Shown here one piece after another: positions 28,299 to 36,866 of a stretch of 64,000 bases of DNA (positions are counted from its first letter, which is position 1; the number at the start of each line of letters is the position of its first letter). Made by a program: the position numbers and the translations under genes. The notes below the pieces were generated by a model that saw only the letters and a program-made list of their open reading frames with translations, was not told the origin of the DNA and did no database searches. The stretch is taken from the NCBI GenBank assembly GCA_028277645.1, contig JANQFV010000054.1, positions 62,001 through 126,000 of the forward strand, given 5' to 3'. This DNA is from Phycisphaerae bacterium (lineage in GTDB: Bacteria > Planctomycetota > Phycisphaerae > UBA1845 > Fen-1342).

Positions 28299-28327
28299 TT
28301 GACAAACTGCTTCGCCCGTTGTACACT
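28299..28327 (+). promoter_or_regulatory. Strong promoter for rex and the hydrogenase operon
   Basis: A perfect TTGACA -35 (28299-28304), 17-nt spacer and TACACT -10 (28322-28327). The -10 touches the first Rex palindrome, so a bound repressor would block polymerase. The predicted transcript start is near 28334, about 43 nt before the rex start codon. Confidence 0.7.
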
Positions 28328-28344
28328 TGTGAATAGATTCACAG
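28327..28344. promoter_or_regulatory. Rex operator 1
   Basis: TTGTGAATAGATTCACAG matches the Rex consensus TTGTGAA-N4-TTCACAA at 13 of the 14 specified positions; only the last base differs. It overlaps the -10 and the start-site region of the promoter upstream of rex. Confidence 0.8.
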
Positions 28345-28361
28345 TGTGATTTCAATCACAG
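28344..28361. promoter_or_regulatory. Rex operator 2
   Basis: GTGTGATTTCAATCACAG is a perfect TGTGAT-N4-ATCACA palindrome abutting operator 1 (sharing one base). It is a weaker match to the Rex consensus, having T/A instead of A/T at the inner arm position and G instead of T at the first base. The centres are 17 bp apart, allowing two dimers on nearly the same face if cooperative. Confidence 0.6.
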
Positions 28362-28376
28362 ATCAGAAAGTCTGCC

Positions 28377-29054
28377 GTGCCTGACACTCCTGCCAGCTTT
28401 GCCACCTCCAACGCCGCACGCCGGCTGCCTCAGCCAATGGTCGAGCGGCTATGCACCTATCGGCGGCTGCTGACGGACTTGGCACGCGAAGGCACGCTCC
28501 GGGTATTCTCGCACAATCTGGCCGCCCTCGAAGGCGCCACCGCCGCCCAGGTGCGGCGCGACTTAATGACGATCGGCTATTCCGGCAGTCCGGCGCGGGG
28601 CTACGACGTGGAGGGCCTGCTCGCACACATCGACGCACTGTTTACTCCAGCCCGCGCAATGCGCACCATCATTGTCGGCATGGGACGGCTCGGCGGCGCG
28701 TTAGCGGCCTACTTCGCCGGTCGCGAGGGTGAGCACCAGATCGTCGCTACTTTCGACGTGGACCCCCAGCGCACCGGACGGGTTGTACACGGCTGCCATT
28801 GCTATCCCATGAGCGAGCTCGAAGACCGGTTGGAGCGAGAGCCTGCAACCGTTGCGGTGATCGCCGTCCCCGCTGAGAACGCACAAGAAGTCGCCGATCG
28901 ATTACTCAAAGCGGGCGTAGTTGGCCTGCTGAATTTCGCCCCTGTGCGACTCCGCGTCCCCCCCGAAATCTTCGTCGAGCACATCGATATCAGTGTTTCC
29001 CTTAACAAGGTGGCTTTCTTCGGCGCCGCGCGCGGCGCCCCGGAGGCAGAATGA
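28377..29054 (+). CDS. rex: Redox-sensing transcriptional repressor Rex
   Basis: A 225-residue Rex protein with GTG start. The N-terminal winged helix covers about 18-85 ('LPQPMVERLCTYRRLLTDL', 'GATAAQVRRDLMTIGYSG'). The NADH-binding Rossmann domain follows ('MRTIIVGMGRLGGALAAYF'), then 'DISVSLNKVAFFG' at the swapped C-terminal helix region. Rex represses fermentative and hydrogen genes when NADH is low and lets go when NADH/NAD+ is high. It is the first gene of the hydrogenase operon and two Rex-type palindromes overlap its promoter, so autoregulation and operon-wide redox control are strongly predicted. Its stop overlaps the hydC start (ATGA, 29051-29054). Confidence 0.92.
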   Translation: MPDTPASFATSNAARRLPQPMVERLCTYRRLLTDLAREGTLRVFSHNLAALEGATAAQVRRDLMTIGYSGSPARGYDVEGLLAHIDALFTPARAMRTIIVGMGRLGGALAAYFAGREGEHQIVATFDVDPQRTGRVVHGCHCYPMSELEDRLEREPATVAVIAVPAENAQEVADRLLKAGVVGLLNFAPVRLRVPPEIFVEHIDISVSLNKVAFFGAARGAPEAE

Positions 29055-29539
29055 TCGCAACCCAGAATGAGTTGTCGACCGTCCTCGAAGAGTTTCCGGA
29101 CGCAGGGCGCGAGCACCTGATCCCGATCCTTCAGTCAGTACAGACCCAGTTTGGGTACCTGTCACGCGAGTCGATGATCGCGGTCGGACAACGCCTTGGG
29201 CTGCCGATCAGCAAAGTGTACGGCGTCGCTACGTTCTATAACCAGTTTCGTTTCCAGCCGCTCGGCAAAGTGCATTGCCAGATCTGCCGCGGCACGGCGT
29301 GCCACGTCAAAGGCTCCGGCAAGGTGCTCGATACGCTCCGCCGAACGCTGCAGGTTGAGCCGGGGCAGACCACGCGTGACGGTAACTACAGCTACGAAGT
29401 CGTGGCCTGCATCGGGGCGTGTGGCCTCGCACCAGTTGTTACGGTAAACGGCGACTTCCACGCGGAGATGTCCACAGACACGATCGGCAAGACCTTAAGG
29501 AAGTACCTCAAGACGGACACTGAGCAGGATGGAAACTGA
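29051..29539 (+). CDS. hydC: Bifurcating hydrogenase subunit HydC (NuoE-like, [2Fe-2S])
   Basis: A 162-residue thioredoxin-like [2Fe-2S] protein of the NuoE/HndA/HydC family. Cluster ligands are visible as C79 and C84 ('CRGTACHVKGS') and C120 and C124 ('CIGACGLAPVV'). It passes electrons between the flavin subunit HydB and the hydrogenase. Length and motif spacing are normal. It overlaps rex by 4 nt and hydB by 11 nt, so the three are translationally linked. The hydC-hydB-hydA order matches the trimeric electron-bifurcating hydrogenase of Thermotoga maritima. Confidence 0.93.
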   Translation: MIATQNELSTVLEEFPDAGREHLIPILQSVQTQFGYLSRESMIAVGQRLGLPISKVYGVATFYNQFRFQPLGKVHCQICRGTACHVKGSGKVLDTLRRTLQVEPGQTTRDGNYSYEVVACIGACGLAPVVTVNGDFHAEMSTDTIGKTLRKYLKTDTEQDGN

Positions 29540-31493
29540 AACGCAAACCCCAGCAACGGACTCCTACCCGTCTCCCGCGGAGGTCGCGGCGTTGCTGAGT
29601 CACAACATCGATCCAGCCGCGGAAGAGCGTGACGAGCGCGGCGCCCTACTACGCCGCGAACAGGTCGAACGAACGACGATCTACGTCGGCGCCGGAACCT
29701 GCGGTCTGGGCGCTGGAGCACAAAAGACGATCGACGCCGTACGAGCCTACATCGACGAGCATGAGCTCGACACGGACGTCGTAGAGGTCGGCTGCATCGG
29801 CCTCTGTTCGGCCGAGCCGCTACTCGACGTGCAACTGCCCGGCCGCGCCCGCGTCAGCTTCCAGAAGATAATCGAGAAGGAGGTCGCTCCGCTGCTCGAT
29901 CGGGTGCTCGACGGAGAATTGCCGCACGATGACGCCGTCGTGCAGTTCCCCGTTCCGGGGCTGGAAGACTGGCTCGGCGTGCCGCGCTACGACGAGCACC
30001 CGTTCTTCAAGCCGCAGACGCGTTGGGTCCTGGCGAACTGCGGGCACGTTGATCCCGCCCGCATCGACGAATATCTCGCCCGCGGCGGATACCGTGCACT
30101 GCACAAGGTGCTACACGGCGCAACGCCCGCCGAGGTCTGTGACGAAGTCCTGCAAGCTGGCTTACGCGGCCGTGGCGGTGGCGGGTTTCCCACCGGCCGA
30201 AAATGGAAGTTCGCGCTCGAAACCGCGAGCGACCAGAAATACCTGATCTGCAACGCCGACGAAGGCGACCCCGGCGCGTTCATGGACCGCGCCATCATCG
30301 AGGGCGACCCGCATCGACTCGTCGAAGGCCTCGCAGTCGCAGCGTACGCCATCGGCGCGAACAAGGCATACGTCTACATCCGCGCCGAGTACCCGCTGGC
30401 CATCGAGCGCCTGCGGCTGGCCATTCACCAGGCCACGCGCGGCGGTCTGCTCGGTCGCAACATCCTTGGTTCGGGCTTCGATCTGGATATTGCCATCAAG
30501 ATGGGCGCCGGGGCATTCGTGTGTGGTGAGGAAACGGCCCTGATCCACAGTGTCGAAGGTAAGCGCGGCATGCCGCGTCCACGCCCGCCATTCCCGGCGG
30601 TGCGCGGTCTGTTCGGCAAGCCGACAATCATCAACAACGTTGAGACACTCGCCAACCTGCCGACGCTACTGACCAATGGCGCCGACTGGTACGCCGCCGT
30701 CGGTACGGAAAGCAGTAAAGGTACCAAGGTGTTCGCGTTGTCCGGCAAGATTGCGCTGACCGGCCTGGTCGAAGTTGCGATGGGTACGTCGTTGCGTCAG
30801 GTGCTGTTCGACATCGGCGGAGGCATCCCGAATGGGCGACGATTCAAAGCGGTGCAGATCGGTGGCCCGTCCGGGGGTTGCATTCCTGAGCAGCACCTCG
30901 ACACCCAGATCGACTACGAATCACTCAAGACCGTTGGTGCCATGATGGGTTCCGGGGGGCTGGTTGTGATGGATGAGGACACCTGCATGGTGGACGTGGC
31001 CAAGTTCTTCATGGACTTCATCCAGCGCGAAAGCTGCGGCAAATGCATTCCGTGCCGTGAGGGCACGAAACAGATGCTGGATGTGCTCCAGCGGATTTCC
31101 CGCGCACGCCGCTCAGAGCACGGCAACGAGGCGCTCGACCGCTTCAAGGGCGTGCTCACGATCGAGCGGCTCGCGGAGGTCATTCGCGATACGAGCCTGT
31201 GCGGTCTGGGACAGTCGGCGCCCAATCCCGTGCTCAGCACGATGCGGTGGTTCCGCGACGAATACGAGGCGCACGTGTTCCAGCGCCGCTGTCCGGCGGG
31301 CGCGTGTACCGAGCTATTGACGTATCGCATTGATCCTGAGGCGTGCAAGGGCTGCACCATGTGCGGCCGTGTGTGTCCCGCTGATGCGATTCAGGGTGCT
31401 AGCAAGAGCCCGCATTACATCATTGAGGAACGTTGCATTGCGTGTGGGGCGTGCCTCGAGGCGTGCAAACTGGACGCAATCGTTGCCAACTAA
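29529..31493 (+). CDS. hydB: Bifurcating hydrogenase flavin subunit HydB (NuoF-like)
   Basis: A 654-residue NuoF/HndC/HydB-type subunit, the NADH/FMN site and proposed bifurcation centre. Domains: N-terminal thioredoxin-like ferredoxin (about 45-120) with only three visible Cys (C58, C89, C93); FMN/NAD fold with 'GLRGRGGGGFPTGRKW' and 'CNADEGDPGAFMDR'; 'GAGAFVCGEETALIHS'; then the [4Fe-4S] site 'ESCGKCIPCREGT' with its fourth Cys in 'TSLCGLGQSAPNP'. The C-terminus adds a two-cluster ferredoxin ('CKGCTMCGRVCPADAI', 'CIACGACLEACKLDAI'), the extension typical of bifurcating enzymes rather than complex I. Electrons would come from NADH and reduced ferredoxin together. Confidence 0.93.
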   Translation: METETQTPATDSYPSPAEVAALLSHNIDPAAEERDERGALLRREQVERTTIYVGAGTCGLGAGAQKTIDAVRAYIDEHELDTDVVEVGCIGLCSAEPLLDVQLPGRARVSFQKIIEKEVAPLLDRVLDGELPHDDAVVQFPVPGLEDWLGVPRYDEHPFFKPQTRWVLANCGHVDPARIDEYLARGGYRALHKVLHGATPAEVCDEVLQAGLRGRGGGGFPTGRKWKFALETASDQKYLICNADEGDPGAFMDRAIIEGDPHRLVEGLAVAAYAIGANKAYVYIRAEYPLAIERLRLAIHQATRGGLLGRNILGSGFDLDIAIKMGAGAFVCGEETALIHSVEGKRGMPRPRPPFPAVRGLFGKPTIINNVETLANLPTLLTNGADWYAAVGTESSKGTKVFALSGKIALTGLVEVAMGTSLRQVLFDIGGGIPNGRRFKAVQIGGPSGGCIPEQHLDTQIDYESLKTVGAMMGSGGLVVMDEDTCMVDVAKFFMDFIQRESCGKCIPCREGTKQMLDVLQRISRARRSEHGNEALDRFKGVLTIERLAEVIRDTSLCGLGQSAPNPVLSTMRWFRDEYEAHVFQRRCPAGACTELLTYRIDPEACKGCTMCGRVCPADAIQGASKSPHYIIEERCIACGACLEACKLDAIVAN

Positions 31494-31496
31494 CGG

Positions 31497-33233
31497 ATGG
31501 GATGCAGTACTGTGATTACGCTGGAAATCAATGACCGTGCCATGCAAGCCAAAGAAGGTGAGACGGTCCTCGACGCGTGCCGCCGTGCCGGCATTCGCGT
31601 TCCTACACTTTGCCACCTGAAGGAGCTTACGCCGACAGGCGCCTGCCGGATGTGCGTCGTCGAGGTGGACGGTGCCCGCGGCCTCGTGCCGGCGTGCGCC
31701 TGGCCTGCGGCGGACGGCATGAAGGTGCAGACCCACGGACCACGCGCCATTCGCGCCCGACAGATGATCGTCGAGCTGCTCCTGGCGAGTCACCCCGACG
31801 ATTGCCTCTACTGCATCCGTAATGGCGAATGCGAGCTCCAGGATCTCGCCCACGAGTTGGGCGTGCGCGAGCGGCGCTTCCACGCGCCCTGCCGGCAGTA
31901 CAACGTCGACGTGTCGAATCCGTCGATCGTTCGTGACCCGGCCAAGTGCATCCTGTGCGGCAAATGCGTACGCGTCTGCGAAGAGATTCAGGGCGTAGCC
32001 GCAATCGATTTCATCGACCGCGGCAGCCAGGCGACCGTCGGCACGGCCTTCGACCAGGGTCTGAACGTGTCGAGCTGCATCAACTGCGGCCAGTGCGCAA
32101 TGGTTTGCCCCACCGGTGCGCTCCGTGAGCAATGTCAACTGGATGAGGTGCTCAACGCGCTGGCCGACCCGGACCGCCATGTCGTCGTGCAGCACGCACC
32201 GGCCGTGTCCGTGACGCTTGCCGAGGAATTCGGTATGAAGCCCGGCCGTGACATCGCGGGTACGATGACCGCAGCGCTGCGGAAGCTCGGATTCCGGCGG
32301 GTGTTCCCGACCGCGTTCTCGGCTGACCTCACCATCATGGAGGAAGCCGCCGAATTGGTCGCGCGGGTCAAGAACGGCGGGCCCTTCCCGATGCTCACGA
32401 GCTGCTCCCCGGGCTGGATCAAGTACATGGAGCAGCAGTTCCCCGACTTCATCCCCAACGTGTCGAGCTGCAAGAGCCCGCAGCAGATGCTCGGCGCGAT
32501 CATCAAGTCGTACTACGCCGAGCAGGTCGGTATCGATCCGGAGAAGATCTACAGCGTTTCAATCATGCCCTGCACCGCGAAGAAGTTTGAAGCGCAGCGG
32601 CCCGAGATGGTCCGTAACGGCCTGCCGGACATCGACGCCGTGCTGACGACGCGCGAGCTGGTCCGCCTGATCCGTATGCGTGGCCTCGACTTCAACGAAC
32701 TCGAAGCAGAGGCCCCCGACTCACCATTGGGCGAGCGCAGCTCAGCCGGGAAGCTCTTCGGCGTGTCGGGCGGCGTAATGGAGGCAGCGCTGCGGACGGC
32801 GTATCACCTGCTGACCGGCGACGACCTCGACGTCGTGCCGATGAAGGAGCTGCGCGGGCTGGACGGCGTCAAGCAGGCCCGCGTTACCATCGGCGACCTC
32901 GATGTCGGCGTAGCAGTCGTGAGTGGATTGGAGAACGCGGCCCACCTGCTGAACGAGGTGCGCGAGGGACGCTCGGACCTCCACTTCATCGAAGTGATGA
33001 CCTGCGCCGGCGGCTGTGTCAGCGGTGGCGGACAGCCGATCCGCACTGATGATACCAAGGTCCGCGCCCGGATGAAGGCTCTGTACGAAATCGACCGCGA
33101 CGCTCACGTGCGCCGTTCACACGAAAATCCCGACATCCAGCAGCTCTACCGCGACTTCCTCGGCGAGCCGCTCGGACACCGAAGCCACGAACTTCTGCAC
33201 ACAGGGTATGCCCCGCGTGATGTCGTTGCCTGA
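31497..33233 (+). CDS. hydA: [FeFe]-hydrogenase catalytic subunit HydA
   Basis: A 578-residue group A [FeFe]-hydrogenase that reduces protons to H2 or the reverse. Order: [2Fe-2S] ferredoxin (C39, C50, C53, C67); His-ligated [4Fe-4S] (H99, C103, C106, C112); two [4Fe-4S] (C151/154/157/161 and C194/197/200/204); H-cluster domain with L1 'TSCSPGW' (C303), L2 'MPCTAKKFE' (C359), L3 'EVMTCAGGCVSGGGQP' (C503, C507); and a small-subunit-like tail 'SHENPDIQQLYRDFLG'. All H-cluster Cys ligands are present. The second Cys of the usual L1 TSCCP is Ser304 here. ATG 31497 lacks a clear ribosome site; GTG 31512 is an alternative start. Confidence 0.95.
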   Translation: MGCSTVITLEINDRAMQAKEGETVLDACRRAGIRVPTLCHLKELTPTGACRMCVVEVDGARGLVPACAWPAADGMKVQTHGPRAIRARQMIVELLLASHPDDCLYCIRNGECELQDLAHELGVRERRFHAPCRQYNVDVSNPSIVRDPAKCILCGKCVRVCEEIQGVAAIDFIDRGSQATVGTAFDQGLNVSSCINCGQCAMVCPTGALREQCQLDEVLNALADPDRHVVVQHAPAVSVTLAEEFGMKPGRDIAGTMTAALRKLGFRRVFPTAFSADLTIMEEAAELVARVKNGGPFPMLTSCSPGWIKYMEQQFPDFIPNVSSCKSPQQMLGAIIKSYYAEQVGIDPEKIYSVSIMPCTAKKFEAQRPEMVRNGLPDIDAVLTTRELVRLIRMRGLDFNELEAEAPDSPLGERSSAGKLFGVSGGVMEAALRTAYHLLTGDDLDVVPMKELRGLDGVKQARVTIGDLDVGVAVVSGLENAAHLLNEVREGRSDLHFIEVMTCAGGCVSGGGQPIRTDDTKVRARMKALYEIDRDAHVRRSHENPDIQQLYRDFLGEPLGHRSHELLHTGYAPRDVVA

Positions 33234-33245
33234 CGGAGACGCCTG

Positions 33246-35318
33246 ATGACCGCACCGGACACGCCGCTGGTCTCGACCATCAAGGAGCGCTGCCGCGTGT
33301 GCTTCACGTGCGTGCGGGAGTGTCCGGCGAAGGCGATCCGCATCGTTGACCAGCAGGCGGATGTCGTCTCCGAGCGTTGCATAGCGTGCGGCAACTGCGT
33401 GCGTGTGTGCAGCCAGGATGCGAAGCGCGTCGCACGCGACACCGAGCCGGTCGAACAGTTGCTCGCGGACTCACCGCCGGTCGCGGCGATTATCGCGCCG
33501 AGTTGGCCGGCGGAGTTTACCGGCCTCGATCATGAGCGTCTCGTCGGGATGATCCGCGCGCTGGGCTTCACGTTCGTCTGCGAGGTCAGCTTTGGCGCCG
33601 ACCTCGTCGCGGCCAAGTATCGCTATCTGCTCGAAGAGCACCCCGACCGCCGTTTCATCGCAACAAGCTGCCCGGCAATCGTCAGCTATGTGGAGCGCTA
33701 CCACCCGGAAATTGTCGGCGCACTAGCTCCGATCGTCTCGCCGATGATCGCATCAGCCCGCGTCCTGCGCAAACGCTTCGGCGCCGGCTTGCGCGTCGTG
33801 TTCATCGGGCCGTGCATTGCTAAGAAAGGAGAGTCCGCCTGCGACCCGGTGCAGGACGACGTCGACACAGCACTGACTTTCGCCGAGCTGCGTGAGCTGT
33901 TCGAAACGCACGGTATCACCGCGGACGCTACCGAGCCCTCGGACTTCGACCCCCCGCACGGCGGCTACGGCGGGCTCTTCCCAATCAGTCGCGGCATGCT
34001 CCAGGCCGCGCACATCGAAGAGGACCTTGCGGCGGGCGAGGTTGTTGCCGCCGACGGCCATGCCGAGTTCATCGATGCGATTCGCGAGTTCCAATCGGGC
34101 GACCTCGAAGTGCAGCTTTTGGAGTGCCTGTGCTGCAACGGCTGCATCATGGGACCGGGCTTCACGGACAACGCGCCGCTCTTTCGACGCCGCGCGAGTG
34201 TCAGCCGCTATGTCCGCGAGCGCCTGGGGAAGATCGATCGCAGTCAATGGAAGCGTGATCTGGCCGAGTATGTTCAGTGCGATCTCGCGCGCGCTTACCA
34301 CACAAACGACCAGCGCGTGCGAACACCGTCAAACGACGAGATTGAGGAGGCCCTGCGCCGTATGGGCAAGCGCGAGCCGCGTGATGAATTGAACTGCGGC
34401 GCGTGCGGATACGAGACATGCCGCGAACACGCGATCGCGATTCTGAAGGGCCTCGCCGAGAGCGAGATGTGCCTGCCCTTCACGATCGAAGAGCTGCGCA
34501 ACAAGTGCGACGAACTCAAGCTCTCGAACGAGCAGCTTGCCTCGACGCAGGAAGCACTGATGCAGTCCGAGAAGCTCGCGAGCATGGGCCAGCTCGCCGC
34601 CGGCATCGCCCACGAGGTGAACAATCCGCTCGGCACGGTGCTGATGCTCTCGCACCTGCTACTCGAGGAATCGTCAGCAGACAGCGCGCAGCGCGAGGAT
34701 CTGCAGCTGATGGTCAGCGAGGCAGACCGCTGCAAGAAGATCGTTTCCGGTCTGCTGCAATTCGCTCGCAAGAACAAGGTCGATGCTGAGGCAGTGGATG
34801 TTTACACGCTCGTCGAGCGGATGACGCGCGCCCTGCCAAAGCGAAACGAGCTGCGCATTGAAGTCATACACGAGTCACGCTCGCTGCTGGCCGAAATCGA
34901 CAACGACCAGATCGTGCAGGTCGTCACGAATCTGGTCAGCAACGCGATCGCAGCCATGCCCGACGGCGGCACGCTCACGCTGCGCACGCGTGGCACCGAT
35001 GACGATGTGTTCATCGCGGTGACCGATACCGGAGTTGGCATTCCCGAGGAGATTCGCGGCAAGGTCTTCGAGCCGTTCTTCACGACCAAGAGCGCCGGCG
35101 AAGGTACCGGACTCGGTCTCTCGGTCAGTTACGGCATCGTCAAGATGCACCACGGCGACTTGCGCTTCGAATCGAACGCCGACCCACAAGCCGGTCCGAC
35201 GGGCACGACATTTACCGTGCGCCTGCCGCGGCAGCGTCGTGCGACCCAGAACGCCGTAACGCTTGCTCCAACAACGAAAGGACAGGGTCAGGATGCCCAA
35301 GCGAATCCTGCTGGTTGA
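33246..35318 (+). CDS. [FeFe]-hydrogenase-like sensor histidine kinase
   Basis: A 690-residue predicted cytoplasmic sensor kinase. Residues 10-60 hold two [4Fe-4S] ferredoxin motifs (C16/19/22/26, C45/48/51/55). Residues about 75-330 are a shortened [FeFe]-hydrogenase H-domain: L1 '[17 protein letters not shown]' (C142; the second Cys of TSCC is absent), L2 '[11 protein letters not shown]' (C190), L3 '[14 protein letters not shown]' (C296, C300). Residues 384-409 hold a further Fe-S motif (CxxCxxxxC...C, '[13 protein letters not shown]'). A short coiled region leads to HisKA ('[16 protein letters not shown]', H456) and HATPase ('[14 protein letters not shown]', 'DTGVGIPEE', '[14 protein letters not shown]'). 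The four Cys for an H-cluster-type cubane remain, so it could bind an H-cluster or just [4Fe-4S] and sense H2, CO or redox state. It starts 13 nt after hydA and precedes two response-regulator genes. Confidence 0.9.
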   Translation: MTAPDTPLVSTIKERCRVCFTCVRECPAKAIRIVDQQADVVSERCIACGNCVRVCSQDAKRVARDTEPVEQLLADSPPVAAIIAPSWPAEFTGLDHERLVGMIRALGFTFVCEVSFGADLVAAKYRYLLEEHPDRRFIATSCPAIVSYVERYHPEIVGALAPIVSPMIASARVLRKRFGAGLRVVFIGPCIAKKGESACDPVQDDVDTALTFAELRELFETHGITADATEPSDFDPPHGGYGGLFPISRGMLQAAHIEEDLAAGEVVAADGHAEFIDAIREFQSGDLEVQLLECLCCNGCIMGPGFTDNAPLFRRRASVSRYVRERLGKIDRSQWKRDLAEYVQCDLARAYHTNDQRVRTPSNDEIEEALRRMGKREPRDELNCGACGYETCREHAIAILKGLAESEMCLPFTIEELRNKCDELKLSNEQLASTQEALMQSEKLASMGQLAAGIAHEVNNPLGTVLMLSHLLLEESSADSAQREDLQLMVSEADRCKKIVSGLLQFARKNKVDAEAVDVYTLVERMTRALPKRNELRIEVIHESRSLLAEIDNDQIVQVVTNLVSNAIAAMPDGGTLTLRTRGTDDDVFIAVTDTGVGIPEEIRGKVFEPFFTTKSAGEGTGLGLSVSYGIVKMHHGDLRFESNADPQAGPTGTTFTVRLPRQRRATQNAVTLAPTTKGQGQDAQANPAG

Positions 35319-35685
35319 TGACGATATCGACTTCCTGACGTCGATGCGCGCGCAACTTGAAGCGGCCGGGTACGAGATCGTGTCGGCCGAGGGCGTGGCG
35401 GAAGCCCGCGAGAAGTTCGCCGCCGGGTCGTTCGACGCCGCGATCATCGACCTGATGATGGAAGAAACCGACGGCGGCTTCGCGCTATGCTACGAGCTGA
35501 AGCAGAAGAGCCCGGACATGCCCGTGATCATGGTCAGCGCCGTCACAAGCGAAACCGGCATCCGCTTCGGCGCGAGCAGCGATGAGGAGCGGGCGTGGAT
35601 AAAGGCTGACGCGTTCCTCGCCAAGCCTGCCCGGTTCGAACAGCTCCAGCGTGAGCTGGACCGCCTTTTGAAGGTGACGTCATGA
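35293..35685 (+). CDS. Single-domain response regulator
   Basis: A 130-residue stand-alone receiver domain. ATG 35293 is chosen because the protein then begins directly with '[14 protein letters not shown]'; it overlaps the kinase gene by 26 nt. Phosphoacceptor D53 ('AAIIDLMMEE'), acidic pocket D9-D11 and the conserved K111 ('AFLAKPARFEQ') are present, so it should be phosphorylatable. There is no output domain, so it probably relays phosphate from the hydrogenase-like kinase or works by protein contact. Its stop overlaps the next gene (ATGA, 35682-35685). Confidence 0.9.
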   Translation: MPKRILLVDDDIDFLTSMRAQLEAAGYEIVSAEGVAEAREKFAAGSFDAAIIDLMMEETDGGFALCYELKQKSPDMPVIMVSAVTSETGIRFGASSDEERAWIKADAFLAKPARFEQLQRELDRLLKVTS

Positions 35686-36866
35686 TCGACACATTACGGA
35701 TACTTGTCGTCGACGATGAACTGGGCATGCGGCACAGCATCAAGCGTGCCCTGCGCAACTTCACCGTACACCTACCCGAAATTGACGGCGAGACGCGTTT
35801 CGCGGTCAGCGAGGCCGACAGCGGCGAGCAGGCGTTGGAGCTGCTGCGCGAAGAGTCGTTCGACCTGATGCTGCTGGACCACAAGCTCGGCGGCATGACC
35901 GGTCTCGACGTGCTCGAAGCGCTCCGCGCGCAAGAGCGCGACATGCTCATCATCATGATCACCGCGTTCGCAACGATCGAGACCGCGGTGCGCGCGACCA
36001 AGACGGGCGCCTACGACTTCATCGCCAAGCCGTTCACGCCGGACGAATTGAAGACCACCATCGAGAAGGCTGCCGCCCATCTGCTGACCCAGCGACAGGC
36101 CAAGCGCCTGGCGGAAGAGAAACGCCGCATTCGCTTCGATTTCATTCGCGTGCTCGGGCACGAACTGAAGGCGCCGCTGGCCGCGATCGAGAACTACCTG
36201 GGCCTGTTGCGCGATCGCGTCGCCGGAGAGCAAGTGAGCAAGTACGACCACATGATCGATCGGGCGCTGATCCGTTCGGCGGGCATGCGCAAGCTAATCG
36301 TCGACCTGCTTGACATGACGCGCATCGAATCGGGCCAGAAACGCCGGGAAATCACTGACGTCGATGCGATCGAAGCGGCACAGGCCGCGCTTGACGGCGT
36401 TCGCACCGCCGCCGATGCCCGCGGCATCACGCTCAACCTGCAGACCAACGGCCCCTGCACGTTGCGCGGCGATCGCGGCGAGCTCGAGATCGTGCTGAAC
36501 AACCTTGTCTCGAACGCCGTCAAGTACAACCGCGACAATGGTGAGGTCACGGTCGAGCTGATCGGCGACGACACCTGGATCCGATTCTCGGTGCGTGATA
36601 CCGGCATCGGAATGACCGAGGAAGAGGCCGCGCGGCTCTTCGCCGATTTCGTCCGTATCAAGAACGAGCAGACCCGCAACATCGAGGGCAGCGGCCTGGG
36701 GCTCTCGATCGTCAAGAAGATCGCGCAGCTCTACCGCGGCAATGTCGCCGTCGAGAGCGAACCGGGGGTCGGGAGCAAGTTCACCGTCACGCTCAACCGT
36801 CACGTGGACGTCGAGGACACCGTCGATGCGGCACAGCGAACTGCTGGAATGGCTGCGCACGCCTGA
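35682..36866 (+). CDS. Receiver - histidine kinase hybrid protein
   Basis: A 394-residue protein with the receiver first: REC (about 5-125; acidic pocket D11-E13, phosphoacceptor D66 in 'LMLLDHKLGG', K116 in 'FIAKPFTP'), then HisKA with H160 ('RVLGHELKAPLAAIENY') and HATPase ('NNLVSNAVKYNRDNG', 'DTGIGMTEEEA', 'GSGLGLSIVKKIAQL'). There is no sensor or DNA-binding domain. Its REC could take phosphate from the upstream hydrogenase-like kinase and tune its own kinase activity, making a two-kinase relay; the final target is not visible here. Its last 41 nt overlap the start of hydE. Confidence 0.88.
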   Translation: MIDTLRILVVDDELGMRHSIKRALRNFTVHLPEIDGETRFAVSEADSGEQALELLREESFDLMLLDHKLGGMTGLDVLEALRAQERDMLIIMITAFATIETAVRATKTGAYDFIAKPFTPDELKTTIEKAAAHLLTQRQAKRLAEEKRRIRFDFIRVLGHELKAPLAAIENYLGLLRDRVAGEQVSKYDHMIDRALIRSAGMRKLIVDLLDMTRIESGQKRREITDVDAIEAAQAALDGVRTAADARGITLNLQTNGPCTLRGDRGELEIVLNNLVSNAVKYNRDNGEVTVELIGDDTWIRFSVRDTGIGMTEEEAARLFADFVRIKNEQTRNIEGSGLGLSIVKKIAQLYRGNVAVESEPGVGSKFTVTLNRHVDVEDTVDAAQRTAGMAAHA

